DNA of 64,000 nucleotides from positions 62,001 to 126,000 of the forward strand of contig JAJDJP010000001.1 in the NCBI GenBank assembly GCA_030267215.1. Reading direction: 5' to 3'. Under the pieces are notes generated by a model. That model was not told the DNA's origin and made no database searches. It was given only the letters and a program-made list of their open reading frames with translations. Source of the stretch: Ruminococcaceae bacterium OttesenSCG-928-A16 (GTDB lineage Bacteria; Bacillota; Clostridia; Oscillospirales; Ruminococcaceae). Below, piece by piece: positions 34,158-43,261 of the stretch. How positions within the stretch are numbered: position 1 is the stretch's first letter; the number at the start of each line of letters is the position of its first letter. The position numbers and the translations under genes are program-made.

Positions 34158-35753
34158 TTGGAACCTGAGTACATATTACAGATGGAACATGTCTCTAAAA
34201 GTTATGGAGACAACCTGGTGTTGAAAGACGTAAGCTTCAACGTAAAACCAGGAGAAATTTTTGCCCTTGTGGGCGAAAATGGCGCGGGCAAATCAACCTT
34301 GATGAACATCCTTTTCGGCATGTCGGTTATTCACAACACCGGCGGCTTCGAGGGGGATGTAAAGCTGTGTGGAGAAAAAGCAAACTTTGCTTCGCCCAAC
34401 GATGCCATGAAAGCCGGTATTGGCATGGTTCATCAGGAGTTTATGCTTATCCCTGGCTTTACGGTGGCCGAAAACATCAAGATAGGCCGCGAGGATACTA
34501 CCCCCACGCTGGCAAGCCGGGTGTTTGGCAAAACCCTTGAAAAGCTTGACCGCGAACAGATGAACAAAGACGCAAAAAAGGCCTTGGACACCATTGGCAT
34601 GAACATTGACGAGCATGTTAAGGTGGCCGGGCTACCGGTTGGATATATGCAGTTTGTAGAAATTGCCCGCGAGATTGACAAGGCGGATATTAAGCTGCTG
34701 GTGTTTGATGAGCCCACAGCGGTGCTAACCGAAACCGAGGCCGCGCGGCTGCTAAAGGTAATGCAAACGCTGGCCGCAAAGGGCATTGCCATTGTTTTTA
34801 TTACCCACCGCCTTGGCGAAGTAATGGATGTGGCACAGCGCATTGCGGTGCTGCGTGACGGTGAAGTGGTGAGCACCATGAAGCCTGAGGACACCGACAT
34901 TGTAAAAGTAGCGCAGCTTATGGTAGGGCGCAAAATTGAAAAAATGGTGGACGACAGCCAAGTGCCAGAGAACCTTGACACTGCCCCGGTGGCTGTGCAC
35001 ATAAACAAGCTGTATGTGGATATGCCTGGCGAGGTGGTTAAAGGTGTTTCGCTGGATATACGTGAGGGCGAAATTTTTGGCATTGGCGGCTTAGCAGGGC
35101 AGGGTAAAATTGGCATCCCTAACGGGATTATGGGGCTGTTTCCCGCCGTGGGCGATGTGGAGATTTTTGGCCAGAAAATAGCCTTTTCTAAGCTGGGCGA
35201 CGCGTTGCACAAGGGCGTGGCGTTTGTGTCGGAGGACCGGCGCGGCGTGGGCCTGCTGCTGGACGAATCGATTGAAGATAACATTGCTTTTAATGCGGTG
35301 GCAGTTAAAAAAGAGTACCTGACCAATTTTGGCCTTACCAAGCTGCTAAGCCGCAAAAAAATACGGGAGCATGCGCTGAACATGATCAAGCTGCTGGATA
35401 TTCGCTGCACCGGCCCTGCGCAGCGTGTGGGCAGCTTGTCGGGGGGGAACCAGCAAAAGGTTTGCCTTGCAAGCGCGCTTACGCTGCACCCCCGCCTGCT
35501 AATTGTGTCCGAACCTACGCGCGGCATCGACATTGGCGCAAAAAAGCTGATTATGGAGCATCTTGTTAAACTGCGTTGTGAAGAGGGCGTTACCATCATT
35601 ATGGTTAGCAGCGAGCTGGTAGAGCTACGCAGCATCTGCGACCGTATCGCCATTGTCTCCGACGGCGCGGTGGCGGAAATTCTTCTGCCGGACGCGCCGG
35701 ACGCGGATTTTGGCCTTGCGATGAGCGGTGCACGTGCAAAGGGGGTGCGATAA
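34158..35753 (+). CDS. ABC transporter tandem ATPase, RbsA/NupA-like
   Basis: 531-residue protein with two fused nucleotide-binding domains, the form used by sugar and nucleoside (BMP-type) importers. The start is TTG 34158, with AGGAGG at good spacing. First domain: Walker A 'GENGAGKSTLMN', Walker B 'LLVFDEPTAVLTE', unusual signature 'LPVGYMQFVEIARE'. Second domain: degenerate Walker A 'GGLAGQGKIGIPN', normal for this class, signature 'LSGGNQQKVCLASA' and Walker B 'LLIVSEPTRGID'. One permease gene starts one base after its stop. Confidence 0.92.
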   Translation: MEPEYILQMEHVSKSYGDNLVLKDVSFNVKPGEIFALVGENGAGKSTLMNILFGMSVIHNTGGFEGDVKLCGEKANFASPNDAMKAGIGMVHQEFMLIPGFTVAENIKIGREDTTPTLASRVFGKTLEKLDREQMNKDAKKALDTIGMNIDEHVKVAGLPVGYMQFVEIAREIDKADIKLLVFDEPTAVLTETEAARLLKVMQTLAAKGIAIVFITHRLGEVMDVAQRIAVLRDGEVVSTMKPEDTDIVKVAQLMVGRKIEKMVDDSQVPENLDTAPVAVHINKLYVDMPGEVVKGVSLDIREGEIFGIGGLAGQGKIGIPNGIMGLFPAVGDVEIFGQKIAFSKLGDALHKGVAFVSEDRRGVGLLLDESIEDNIAFNAVAVKKEYLTNFGLTKLLSRKKIREHALNMIKLLDIRCTGPAQRVGSLSGGNQQKVCLASALTLHPRLLIVSEPTRGIDIGAKKLIMEHLVKLRCEEGVTIIMVSSELVELRSICDRIAIVSDGAVAEILLPDAPDADFGLAMSGARAKGVR

Positions 35754-35754
35754 A

Positions 35755-36843
35755 ATGGGAGCTACTTCTATTAAAAAAACAATTAAAAACTTTGGCTTAC
35801 CACGCATTATTATCTTTTCTTTCTTTGTTTTATTAATGATTACCGCCGGTATCATTAATATGGATGTGCAGAGTTTGATGGGCGACGTAATACGCCGCTG
35901 GGGCATGTATGGCATTCTTGTGCTGGCAATGGTACCGGGTATCCAAAGCGGCATTGGCCCCAACTTTGGTGTTACCATTGGTATTGTGGGCGGCCTGTTG
36001 GGCGCGCTAATTTCAGTGGAACTGCGTTCAAATGACTTTTTTGCCGCCTACGCCAGCAATCCAACACTGGTTGCCATGATGAGCATTCTTGTGGCGCTGG
36101 TGCTGGCCGTTATCATTTCTAGTGTATTTGGTATTTTATATGGCATGCTGCTTAACCGTGTAAAGGGCAGCGAAATGACCGTTTCAACCTATGTTGGGTT
36201 CTCGGTTGTGGCGCTTATGAACATTATGTGGCTGATACTGCCTTTTCGCAGCCAAACCTCCATCTGGCCCATAGCACAGGAGGGGCTGCGCAATACTATC
36301 AGCCTGGAGGCCGACTTCAGCAACGTCTTTAATAACCTGTTGGGTTTCTACATCGGCCGCACCTATATCCCTACCGGCCTGCTTTTAATGTTCTTTTTGC
36401 TTTGCGTGCTGGTGTGGCTGTTTACCAAAAGCCGCATTGGTGCCATGATGGCCGCAGCGGGCACAAACCCCATCTATGCAAAGGCAAGCGGTATCAATGT
36501 AAACCGCATGCGTATTTTGGGCACCACCATTTCCACGGCACTGGGTGGTGTTGGCATTGTAATGTATGCGCAAAGCTTTGGCTTTTTGCAGCTGTACAAC
36601 GCGCCCCAAATGATGGGCTTCTCCTGTGTTGCGTCAATTCTCATCGGTGGCGCTTCTATTCGCAAAGCGCGTATTTTTAACGTGCTACTGGGCACCTTCC
36701 TTTTCCATGGTATTATGGCGGTGGCGTTGCCGGTGGCTAACAACTTGATACCGGAGGGCAACCTCTCTGAAATTTTGCGCATCATCATCTCTAACGGCAT
36801 CATTCTGTATGCGCTGTCCAAGTCAAAGGAGGAGGGGAAATGA
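35755..36843 (+). CDS. ABC transporter permease 1 (BPD_transp_2) of DUF3798 system
   Basis: 362-residue polytopic permease from ATG 35755, with AAAGGGGGTG upstream in the end of the ATPase gene. Conserved class features are 'GPNFGVTIGIVGGLLGALIS' and the cytoplasmic coupling stretch 'GTNPIYAKASGINVNRMRIL'. It overlaps the second permease by four bases (ATGA). Two different permeases with one tandem ATPase and one lipoprotein is the BMP/nucleoside importer architecture. Confidence 0.9.
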   Translation: MGATSIKKTIKNFGLPRIIIFSFFVLLMITAGIINMDVQSLMGDVIRRWGMYGILVLAMVPGIQSGIGPNFGVTIGIVGGLLGALISVELRSNDFFAAYASNPTLVAMMSILVALVLAVIISSVFGILYGMLLNRVKGSEMTVSTYVGFSVVALMNIMWLILPFRSQTSIWPIAQEGLRNTISLEADFSNVFNNLLGFYIGRTYIPTGLLLMFFLLCVLVWLFTKSRIGAMMAAAGTNPIYAKASGINVNRMRILGTTISTALGGVGIVMYAQSFGFLQLYNAPQMMGFSCVASILIGGASIRKARIFNVLLGTFLFHGIMAVALPVANNLIPEGNLSEILRIIISNGIILYALSKSKEEGK

Positions 36844-38318
36844 AAAATCCATTAAGAGAAAACGTTGGCGGTTTTTTTGCCCGAAACAACGTAACAATTC
36901 TGTTTATTGTCCTGTGTATCGGCAGCTATATTGCCTCCGGTACAAGCATGAGCTACCTTCTGCCGGAGCTGTTTACACGGTTTGGCCGTAACGCATTTTT
37001 GGTTTTGAGCCTGCTGGTGCCGGTTGTGGCCGGCCTTGGTTTAAACTTTGGTATTGTTATTGGTGCTGTAGCTGCACAAATTTCCATCTTTTTGGTGGTG
37101 CTGTGGGGCTTTAGCGGGTTTGGCGGGTTGATGCTGTGTGTGGCCATTTGCACGCCGTTGGCCATTTTGTTTGGCTGGCTTATAGGCAAGCTGTTTAACA
37201 GCATGAAAGGCACCGAGATGATTGGCGGCCTTGTAACGGGGTACTTCTCCGACGGCCTGTATCAGCTGTTGTTTCTGGTTATTTTGGGCGGCGTAATTCC
37301 CATCAACAATCCTACGCTGATGATTTCTACCGGCGTGGGCGTAAAAAACACCATCAACCTGAAGGACAACCTCAAGTATGCGCTGGATGACGTGTCGATG
37401 CTTACCGTTATCCGCGTGGCATTTTATGTGGTGGCGGCAGTTTCGGTTATTCTGCTAATTTTCCGTATTGTCAAAAAGCAAGGTTTAAAAATTTCGAGCC
37501 TGCTTAAACCGCTGGTGCCGCTGGCTATTTTGTATGGTGCAAGCTTTATTCCGGCGGCAAAAACCTTTTTAGACACAACCCGGCTGGTGCTGGTAACCGC
37601 TGTTGAGATTGCTGCGCTGGTTACGGTGGCGTATAACCTGTATCTCATTATCCGCAAAAAAGCCATAAATAAAGAGCCGGGCGTGCCCAAAAAAGAGCTT
37701 GCCCGTATTGGCTTAATGGTAGCGTTGTATGCCGTTACATGGATACCGCAAATGTACGATGCCATGATGGCGGTGCATCTGCCGGTGCTCACCTACCTGT
37801 GCATCGGTGCCCTGTGCTTGTTTATCCCGTGGTTTATGGATACCAAGCTGGGCCAAAACATGCGCACCGTTGGGCAAGATCGCGGTGTGGCGGCCTCCGC
37901 CGGCATCAATGTAGACCGCACGCGTATTATCGCGATGATTATATCTACAGTGCTGGCTAGCTACGGGCAGCTGATAAGCTTGCAAAACATTGGTACATTG
38001 CAAACCTACGGCTCTCACAACCAGGTGGGGCTGTACGCTATTGCGGCGCTGCTGGTGGGCGGTGCGTCGGTAAATAAGGCCACCACAAAACAGGCGGTGC
38101 TGGGCATTTTGCTGTTTCACACCCTGTTTATTTTGGCGCCCAATGCCGGCAAGGCCTTGTTGGGCAATGCGCAAATTGGCGAATATTTCCGCGTGTTTGT
38201 TGCTTATGGTGTTATTGCGCTGGCTCTTGCTATGCATGCATGGAATTCTAAGGGTAAAAAGAGAAAAGCACCAAATGAGGTGGAAGACGGCTCTATGGCT
38301 ATTCCGTTTGGCTTGTAG
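36840..38318 (+). CDS. ABC transporter permease 2 (BPD_transp_2) of DUF3798 system
   Basis: 492-residue permease, longer than the first by about 130 residues because of an extra internal segment (about 200-300) with helices and a basic stretch. Shared blocks are 'GLGLNFGIVIGAVAAQISIF' and the coupling loop 'GQDRGVAASAGINVDRTRII', closely parallel to that of permease 1. The pair therefore arose by ancient duplication and should form a heterodimer. Translation is coupled by an ATGA overlap. A cluster of hairpins follows. Confidence 0.9.
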   Translation: MKNPLRENVGGFFARNNVTILFIVLCIGSYIASGTSMSYLLPELFTRFGRNAFLVLSLLVPVVAGLGLNFGIVIGAVAAQISIFLVVLWGFSGFGGLMLCVAICTPLAILFGWLIGKLFNSMKGTEMIGGLVTGYFSDGLYQLLFLVILGGVIPINNPTLMISTGVGVKNTINLKDNLKYALDDVSMLTVIRVAFYVVAAVSVILLIFRIVKKQGLKISSLLKPLVPLAILYGASFIPAAKTFLDTTRLVLVTAVEIAALVTVAYNLYLIIRKKAINKEPGVPKKELARIGLMVALYAVTWIPQMYDAMMAVHLPVLTYLCIGALCLFIPWFMDTKLGQNMRTVGQDRGVAASAGINVDRTRIIAMIISTVLASYGQLISLQNIGTLQTYGSHNQVGLYAIAALLVGGASVNKATTKQAVLGILLFHTLFILAPNAGKALLGNAQIGEYFRVFVAYGVIALALAMHAWNSKGKKRKAPNEVEDGSMAIPFGL

Positions 38319-38354
38319 GCAAAGGCCTTATAGGCCAATTTAGGGCAACCACCG

Positions 38355-38389
38355 GCCACAGCAAACCGCAGTGTTTGCTGTGGCTTTTT
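38355..38389 (+). terminator. Terminator after the DUF3798-type importer operon
   Basis: GCCACAGCAAAC/GTTTGCTGTGGC 12-bp stem followed by TTTTTA. Confidence 0.88.
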
Positions 38390-38399
38390 AGCTATAAAA

Positions 38400-38446
38400 A
38401 AATAGCCTGCTTCCCTTTTACATGCTTAGGGAAACAGGCTATTTTT
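38400..38446. terminator. Second hairpin in the convergent interval
   Basis: AAATAGCCTG-c-TTCCCT paired with AGGGAA-a-CAGGCTATTT, flanked by A and T runs, so it can act in both directions. Confidence 0.75.
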
Positions 38447-38491
38447 GTGAGAGTGTCCTATCTGCGTTGCTACCAAATAAATTTTCAGCAT

Positions 38492-38523
38492 ACTCCCCCG
38501 CCTCCGGCGGGGGAGTTCGTTTT
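38492..38523. terminator. Third hairpin, next to the tpx stop
   Basis: ACTCCCCCGCC/GGCGGGGGAGT perfect stem with three-base loop. Its CCCCCGCC core recalls the terminator at 16.8 kb. It probably serves the minus-strand tpx gene and/or plus-strand readthrough. Confidence 0.7.
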
Positions 38524-38542
38524 TATAAACAGCTAACACTGC

Positions 38543-39040
38543 TTATTTGCTTAGCTCTTGCAGTTTGGCATACACAGCGTCGTAATTAGGGTGGTCGGTC
38601 ACTTCGGGCACATACTCGGCATAGGCCACGGTGTTGTCGTTATCCACTATAAAAATGGCACGGGTTAGTAGGCCCAGTTCATCTATATAAGTACCGGTAG
38701 CCTCGCCAAAGCTGCGGTGGTGGTAGTCCGACAGTGTCTTCACGGCTTCGATGCCGTTGGCACCACACCAGCGTGCTTGGGCAAAGGGCAAATCCATACT
38801 AACGGCGTAAATATGCACACCGGGCAGGCTGGCCGCTTTTGCATTAAAATTGCGCACCTCTAAATCGCACACGCTGGTATCTAAAGAGGGAACCACCACA
38901 AATGCACGCAGGCCGGTAAGGTCCTCGCTTTTCACTTCCTTCAGGTCGTTATCTACCAAACTGAATGCGGGAATTTTGTCTCCTTGCTTTAGGGCGTTGC
39001 CTTTTAGGGTAACGGGGGAACCACCAAATGTAATTGCCAT
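38543..39040 (-). CDS. tpx: Thiol peroxidase (Tpx-type atypical 2-Cys peroxiredoxin)
   Basis: 165-residue cytoplasmic peroxidase that reduces H2O2 and organic peroxides with thioredoxin. The peroxidatic Cys is in 'PSLDTSVCDLE' (Cys58) and the resolving Cys in 'LPFAQARWCGANG' (Cys92). The spacing of 34 residues is that of Tpx. Length and start 'MAITFGGSPVTLKGN' match the family closely. It is a single gene with AGGAGG upstream. AT-rich dyad-containing DNA upstream may include a peroxide-responsive site, but I could not assign one. Confidence 0.95.
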   Translation of the reverse strand: MAITFGGSPVTLKGNALKQGDKIPAFSLVDNDLKEVKSEDLTGLRAFVVVPSLDTSVCDLEVRNFNAKAASLPGVHIYAVSMDLPFAQARWCGANGIEAVKTLSDYHHRSFGEATGTYIDELGLLTRAIFIVDNDNTVAYAEYVPEVTDHPNYDAVYAKLQELSK

Positions 39041-39182
39041 TATAAAAGCCTCCTGTTATTTATTAAATAGTTTAATGCTTGGGTATAGTTATTGGGCGCA
39101 TAACCAATAACCACTTATTACTTAGTATACCATAAATATAAATGTTTGTATACTGTTTTTGTATAGTTAAAAAAACACAAAA

Positions 39183-39215
39183 ATGATGACAGCAGTTTTA
39201 AACCGCTGCCATCAC
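39183..39215 (-). terminator. Terminator after the first CAP-DUF4214 gene
   Basis: Imperfect stem GATGGCAGCGG/CTGCTGTCATC followed on the minus strand by ATTTTTG. Confidence 0.7.
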
Positions 39216-39237
39216 CTATTATATCTAAGTTAGCAAC

Positions 39238-40740
39238 CTAGAAAGTAAGGCCAAAGTTTTTAGAAATCTCACGGAACTCTGGGGAGTAAACAAAGCTGTT
39301 AAAAACATCCACACGGGTAGAGCCGCTTTTTAGAATGTTTTGCCAGTAGGCAAGGCCCCCTGCATCAGCTTCGCGGCCCATAAAGGCACGGTACATCACC
39401 TTTAAAAATTCGGTATCATTTAGCTTGCGGCCGTTCATTTCATTCGAGAATACAAAGCCATGGGCTATGCTTGGCACAGCGGCACCGCCAAGTAGTTGCC
39501 CGCACCAGTAGTTTAAGCCGCTAATATCTAGGTTACCATCGCGGCCTAGGCATTGTTTGTACATGCGGTATACAAACATGGTAAGGTCTGGGCGTTGGTC
39601 GCGGGGTTCAAGGCCGGTAACTTCGCCAGCCTCTATGCCAGAATCTAAGCAAAGGTTAACAAATTCGGGGCTTTTGGTAAACTGGGCAACAATGCCGGGG
39701 CGGCCAACACCATTATCTAGGCGCAGGGTCCAGTATGCTTTACCGGCGGGGTCGCTTGCACGGTTCATGTAGGTTTTATAAAGGGTTTCTAAAAAGGCGG
39801 CATTGTTTAGTTTGCGGCCTGCAAACTCTTTGCTGAAGAAAAACTCGGCAGCAACCTGTGCGCCGGTGCCTCTGCCAGTAAGCAGCTGGCTCCACCAATA
39901 CTCGTGGCCTGCCAGTTCTGGATCGCGAACCAATGCAACATTATACATACGTTCTACAAAATCATAGGCGGTAGCGCCAAACCACCAATAGCTGGTAAGG
40001 CAAGCCCAATACCTAACACCTTCATAGGTGTAGCAGGCAATACCTATGCTACCAGGGTAATCGTCTCTTAGCCAATCAAGGTCATATGTTTTCACATACT
40101 CCATAAATTGGGCAGCAGTTGTATCGGGGCCGCCATATGCGATGAATAGAGCATAATAATCACTTCGGTCATCAAGAACGGTATAAGAGGGCAAACCATT
40201 TGGGCGGGTATTTATATCTTTATTTATAGCATATTCAGCAGCACGGGTTCTGGCACCTTCGGCTAAATACCAGCTCCACTCCAGCGGGTAAAGGTTTTTG
40301 ATTTTTGCATCTACACGATATTGATTGATTTGGTAAAAAAGTTCTTTCGCTCCAGCATCATTATATACGCCGCCGGCTAAAGGAGAATTAAGGGTGCTAA
40401 AACTGATAGCAGGTTCTTCTTTGTTACGGTTGCCAGTAAGGCCGCTGCCTTCACCAGTGTTTTCTACAGTAACAAAGCCGTCTTCTTCAAGGGTATCTAG
40501 GCTGGCAGTTTCGTCTAAAGGGGTTTCCTCGGCCGCTTCTTCCAAAACAAAAACTTCCTCGGCAGGTGCAGCTTGTTCAGTTTTGGGTGCTGTTTTTTCG
40601 GCTTCTTCTACTTCAGGCAGCACAGAGGTTGCCTGGCTTTCTGACAAAGCAGGAACTTCTTCGGCTGCGCTTGCAAATACCGGCAGGGTGAATTGCAAAG
40701 CAAGCAACGCAACAAGTAGAAACGATGTGATTTTTTTCAT
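39238..40740 (-). CDS. Secreted CAP-domain protein with DUF4214 repeats (paralogue A)
   Basis: 500 residues with a signal peptide (core 'LLVALLALQFTLPVFASA'), an acidic low-complexity linker (about 25-110), a CAP/SCP-like domain ('LFYQINQYRVDAKIKNLYPL', 'NTRPNGLPSYTVLDD') and a C-terminal half of four related about-70-residue units of DUF4214 type ('RMYNVALVRDPELAGHEYWW', 'EFAGRKLNNAAFLETLYKTY' and so on). There is no anchor, so it is released or held by wall binding. DUF4214 repeats are found in extracellular proteins tied to cell-surface polymers. A closely related copy lies just upstream, the product of tandem duplication. The function is unknown. Confidence 0.85.
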   Translation of the reverse strand: MKKITSFLLVALLALQFTLPVFASAAEEVPALSESQATSVLPEVEEAEKTAPKTEQAAPAEEVFVLEEAAEETPLDETASLDTLEEDGFVTVENTGEGSGLTGNRNKEEPAISFSTLNSPLAGGVYNDAGAKELFYQINQYRVDAKIKNLYPLEWSWYLAEGARTRAAEYAINKDINTRPNGLPSYTVLDDRSDYYALFIAYGGPDTTAAQFMEYVKTYDLDWLRDDYPGSIGIACYTYEGVRYWACLTSYWWFGATAYDFVERMYNVALVRDPELAGHEYWWSQLLTGRGTGAQVAAEFFFSKEFAGRKLNNAAFLETLYKTYMNRASDPAGKAYWTLRLDNGVGRPGIVAQFTKSPEFVNLCLDSGIEAGEVTGLEPRDQRPDLTMFVYRMYKQCLGRDGNLDISGLNYWCGQLLGGAAVPSIAHGFVFSNEMNGRKLNDTEFLKVMYRAFMGREADAGGLAYWQNILKSGSTRVDVFNSFVYSPEFREISKNFGLTF

Positions 40741-40955
40741 GTCTGACTCTCCTTTTAAATAATTTTCAATGAAGATACACCTTCATGGGGGAACGAGATA
40801 AAAGGGCCGCAGGCAGAATGGTTGCAATTAAAACCAGCTTTTTTACCCATAAAGGATAAAAAAATTCAAAATAACATTCATATCAACAGTATTAGTATAT
40901 CGTATTTTGTGGTAAATAGAAACAGATAATTTACATTTTTACGAAAAAAATTTAT

Positions 40956-42368
40956 TTAGAAGGCAAGGCCGAATTTGCTAGCGATGGTACGGAACTCGGT
41001 GGAATAAACAAAGCTGTTAAATACATTGGTACGAGAAGCCCCACTATTTAAAACTGCTTGCCAGTGGGCAAGGCCTGCCGCATCGGCTTCGCGGCCCATA
41101 AAGGCACGGTACATCACCTTTAAAAATTCGGCATCACTTAGGTTGCGGCTGTTCATCTCGTTCGAGAATACAAAGCCGTAAGCTATATTGGGTACGCTGG
41201 TGCCGCCAAGCAGCTGCGCACACCAGTAGTTTAGGCCGCTAACGTCTTGGTTGCCATTGCGGACCAGGCATTGCAGGTACATGCGGTGCACAAACATGGT
41301 AAGCTCTGGGTATTGGTCACGTGGGTCAAGGTTTGTCACTTCGCCGGCTTCTATACCAGAATTTAAGCAAAGGGTAACAAATTCGGTGCTTTTGGTAAAC
41401 TGGGCAACAATGCCGGGGCGGCCCACGCCATTATCTAGGCGCTGGGTCCAGTATGCTTGTCCGGCGGGGTCACTTGCCCGGTTCATGTAGGTTGTATAAA
41501 GGGTTTCTAAAAAAGCGGCATTGCTTAGTTTGCGGCCCGCAAATTCTTCGCTGAAAAAGAACCGAGAAGCAACATCGGCGCCGGTGGCAGTGCCGGTAAG
41601 CAGGGTTTGCAGCCAGTACAGGTGGCCAGGTTGCTCGGCGGGGCGGCCCAAGGCAACGGTATACATACGGCTAACAAAACCAGCGGCCGTAGCATTGGGG
41701 GTGGCCATGCTGGTAATAAGTGCCCAATACCAGCTGCCGTTTATAGCGTAGCAGCCAACCCCAATGCTGCTAACATTTGGGTCCAGCAATATTAGTTGTA
41801 TGCTTTTTTGCTGTAGCCATTCGGCAATGGTGGCGGTGGGGTTATTGTAGGCGCTGGCCCCCACCACGTGGCCGGTTATGCTTTGCCCGGGCAAAACGGT
41901 GTGCCAGGGTGTGCCATTGGGGCGGATGGCGGTTTTAGGCAGGGTATGGTATTCCTGTGCGCGCACCTGGGCGCCGGTGTGCAGTGTGGCTGCCCATTCC
42001 AGCGGGGGCACCTTATTGGCAATACGGGCTTTGTTCAGCTCGTAAAAAAAGGTTTTTGCGCTGCTTATATCCTGCTCTCCGGCGGCCAGCGGGGCAATGG
42101 TACCCTGCTGCAAAGCGGGCGGCTCCTCAATTATTAGCGAAGAAACAGGCGCTTCGGCCTCTTCGGTTACGGCATTTGCGGCCGTCAAATCTTCCAAGGC
42201 TGTGCCGGCGGGCAAAGGCTCGCTAATTTCCTGTGTGCCAGGCAAAGCTCCCGAGGTAGATTCGCTTATTACCGGCCCAGCAGCAGCACCACCACCGGCG
42301 AATACCGGCACCGCCAGTTGAAAGACAACCAGCATGCAAAGGAACAATACCAGTGTCGCTTTTTTCAT
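40956..42368 (-). CDS. Secreted CAP-domain protein with DUF4214 repeats (paralogue B)
   Basis: 470 residues from ATG 42368, which has GGAGGGTGCT upstream; the 35 extra residues in the track are not a signal peptide and precede the site. It has a signal core 'LVLFLCMLVVFQLAVPVFAGG', a linker, a CAP-like domain with 'IRPNGTPWHTVLPGQSITGH' and the same DUF4214 C-terminal half. Against paralogue A the C-terminal about 220 residues are close to identical in long runs ('GVGRPGIVAQFTKS', 'EFLKVMYRAFMGREADA'), whereas linker and CAP regions differ widely. It is transcribed separately, with AT-rich DNA on both sides. Confidence 0.85.
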   Translation of the reverse strand: MKKATLVLFLCMLVVFQLAVPVFAGGGAAAGPVISESTSGALPGTQEISEPLPAGTALEDLTAANAVTEEAEAPVSSLIIEEPPALQQGTIAPLAAGEQDISSAKTFFYELNKARIANKVPPLEWAATLHTGAQVRAQEYHTLPKTAIRPNGTPWHTVLPGQSITGHVVGASAYNNPTATIAEWLQQKSIQLILLDPNVSSIGVGCYAINGSWYWALITSMATPNATAAGFVSRMYTVALGRPAEQPGHLYWLQTLLTGTATGADVASRFFFSEEFAGRKLSNAAFLETLYTTYMNRASDPAGQAYWTQRLDNGVGRPGIVAQFTKSTEFVTLCLNSGIEAGEVTNLDPRDQYPELTMFVHRMYLQCLVRNGNQDVSGLNYWCAQLLGGTSVPNIAYGFVFSNEMNSRNLSDAEFLKVMYRAFMGREADAAGLAHWQAVLNSGASRTNVFNSFVYSTEFRTIASKFGLAF

Positions 42369-42574
42369 AGCACCCTCCAAATTCGACATTATTTTACAAA
42401 AACCGCGCAAAATATGGCAAAAGAATACCGGCCAAAATGAAGTTTTAGCCGGAATGCAACGCTGCAAAACCATAGTAGCATGATAATTAATGATAATTAT
42501 ACTATAATATTGGGCTTTTTGGAAGGTAAAATATAAAAACTAAAAAAATATGATACATTTGCCTGCTAAAAACA

Positions 42575-42608
42575 AACCCCTGTTTTGCGGGGAAGCAAAG
42601 CAGGGGCA
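42575..42608 (-). terminator. Terminator after the NUDIX gene
   Basis: CCCCTGCTTTGC paired with GCAAAACAGGGG (one mismatch), followed on the minus strand by TTTGTTTTT. Confidence 0.75.
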
Positions 42609-42620
42609 GTAACAATAACT

Positions 42621-43181
42621 TTATGAATGGTTTGCCCGGTTAAGCAGCTTGTTATAGAGGGAGAAATCTGCCGGATTAAACAGCGTAGGGGTAAATTGCT
42701 GCCGGGTAAACCAGCGCACACCCGTGTTTTCATCGGGTTTTATCTGCACCGCTTCGGCTTCGTCGCAAACCAAAATATACGCTACCGAAAGATGCAGGTG
42801 TGCATTTACATACTGGCCGTTTTTTATGTGTGCCGGCACCGGTAAAATGTCCAGTGCGGCAATGGTAGGCAGCAGCGGCTTTACTTGGCAAACACCGGTT
42901 TCTTCCTTTGCCTCCCGCAGGGCAACAGCCAACAAGTCGGCATCGCCATCGGCATGGCCGCCCGGCCACACCCAAGTGTTTAGTATGTTGTGGTGCACCA
43001 GCAGTGCCTTGTTACGTGCGGGGTTTACCACAAAAGCCGAGCTAGTAAGGTGCGCCAGCTTATTCTTTCGCAGCAAAATATTGTGTGGGTACTGCCGTAT
43101 GGCCTCTACCATTACCTGTTGGTCGTTTTTTTCTTGCGGGTTTTGGGGTTGGTAGTTGGCAATTTGTGCAAAAATATCCAT
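42621..43181 (-). CDS. NUDIX hydrolase
   Basis: 186-residue cytoplasmic hydrolase of nucleoside-diphosphate-linked compounds. The Nudix box reads 'GHADGDADLLAVALREAKEETGV': the REUxEExGU core that binds the metal is intact, but the first conserved Glu (G-x5-E) is Ala. Activity is likely retained, since the catalytic glutamates are in the core. It lies about 80 bases downstream of the HxlR regulator on the same strand and may be cotranscribed. The substrate is unknown. Confidence 0.88.
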   Translation of the reverse strand: MDIFAQIANYQPQNPQEKNDQQVMVEAIRQYPHNILLRKNKLAHLTSSAFVVNPARNKALLVHHNILNTWVWPGGHADGDADLLAVALREAKEETGVCQVKPLLPTIAALDILPVPAHIKNGQYVNAHLHLSVAYILVCDEAEAVQIKPDENTGVRWFTRQQFTPTLFNPADFSLYNKLLNRANHS

Positions 43182-43261
43182 CTGCGCTATCCTCCTGTGG
43201 CGGCAACTTTTGTGGCGCCCTTGTTAAGGGGGAATGTGTGCCCCTTTTTATCGCACAACCT

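Noticed and set aside
42481-42510. Fur-box-like AT-rich direct repeats (TGATAATTA twice) upstream of CAP-DUF4214 paralogue B
   Set aside because: The repeats are direct, not the inverted arrangement of a Fur box, and AT-rich promoter DNA makes such matches common.
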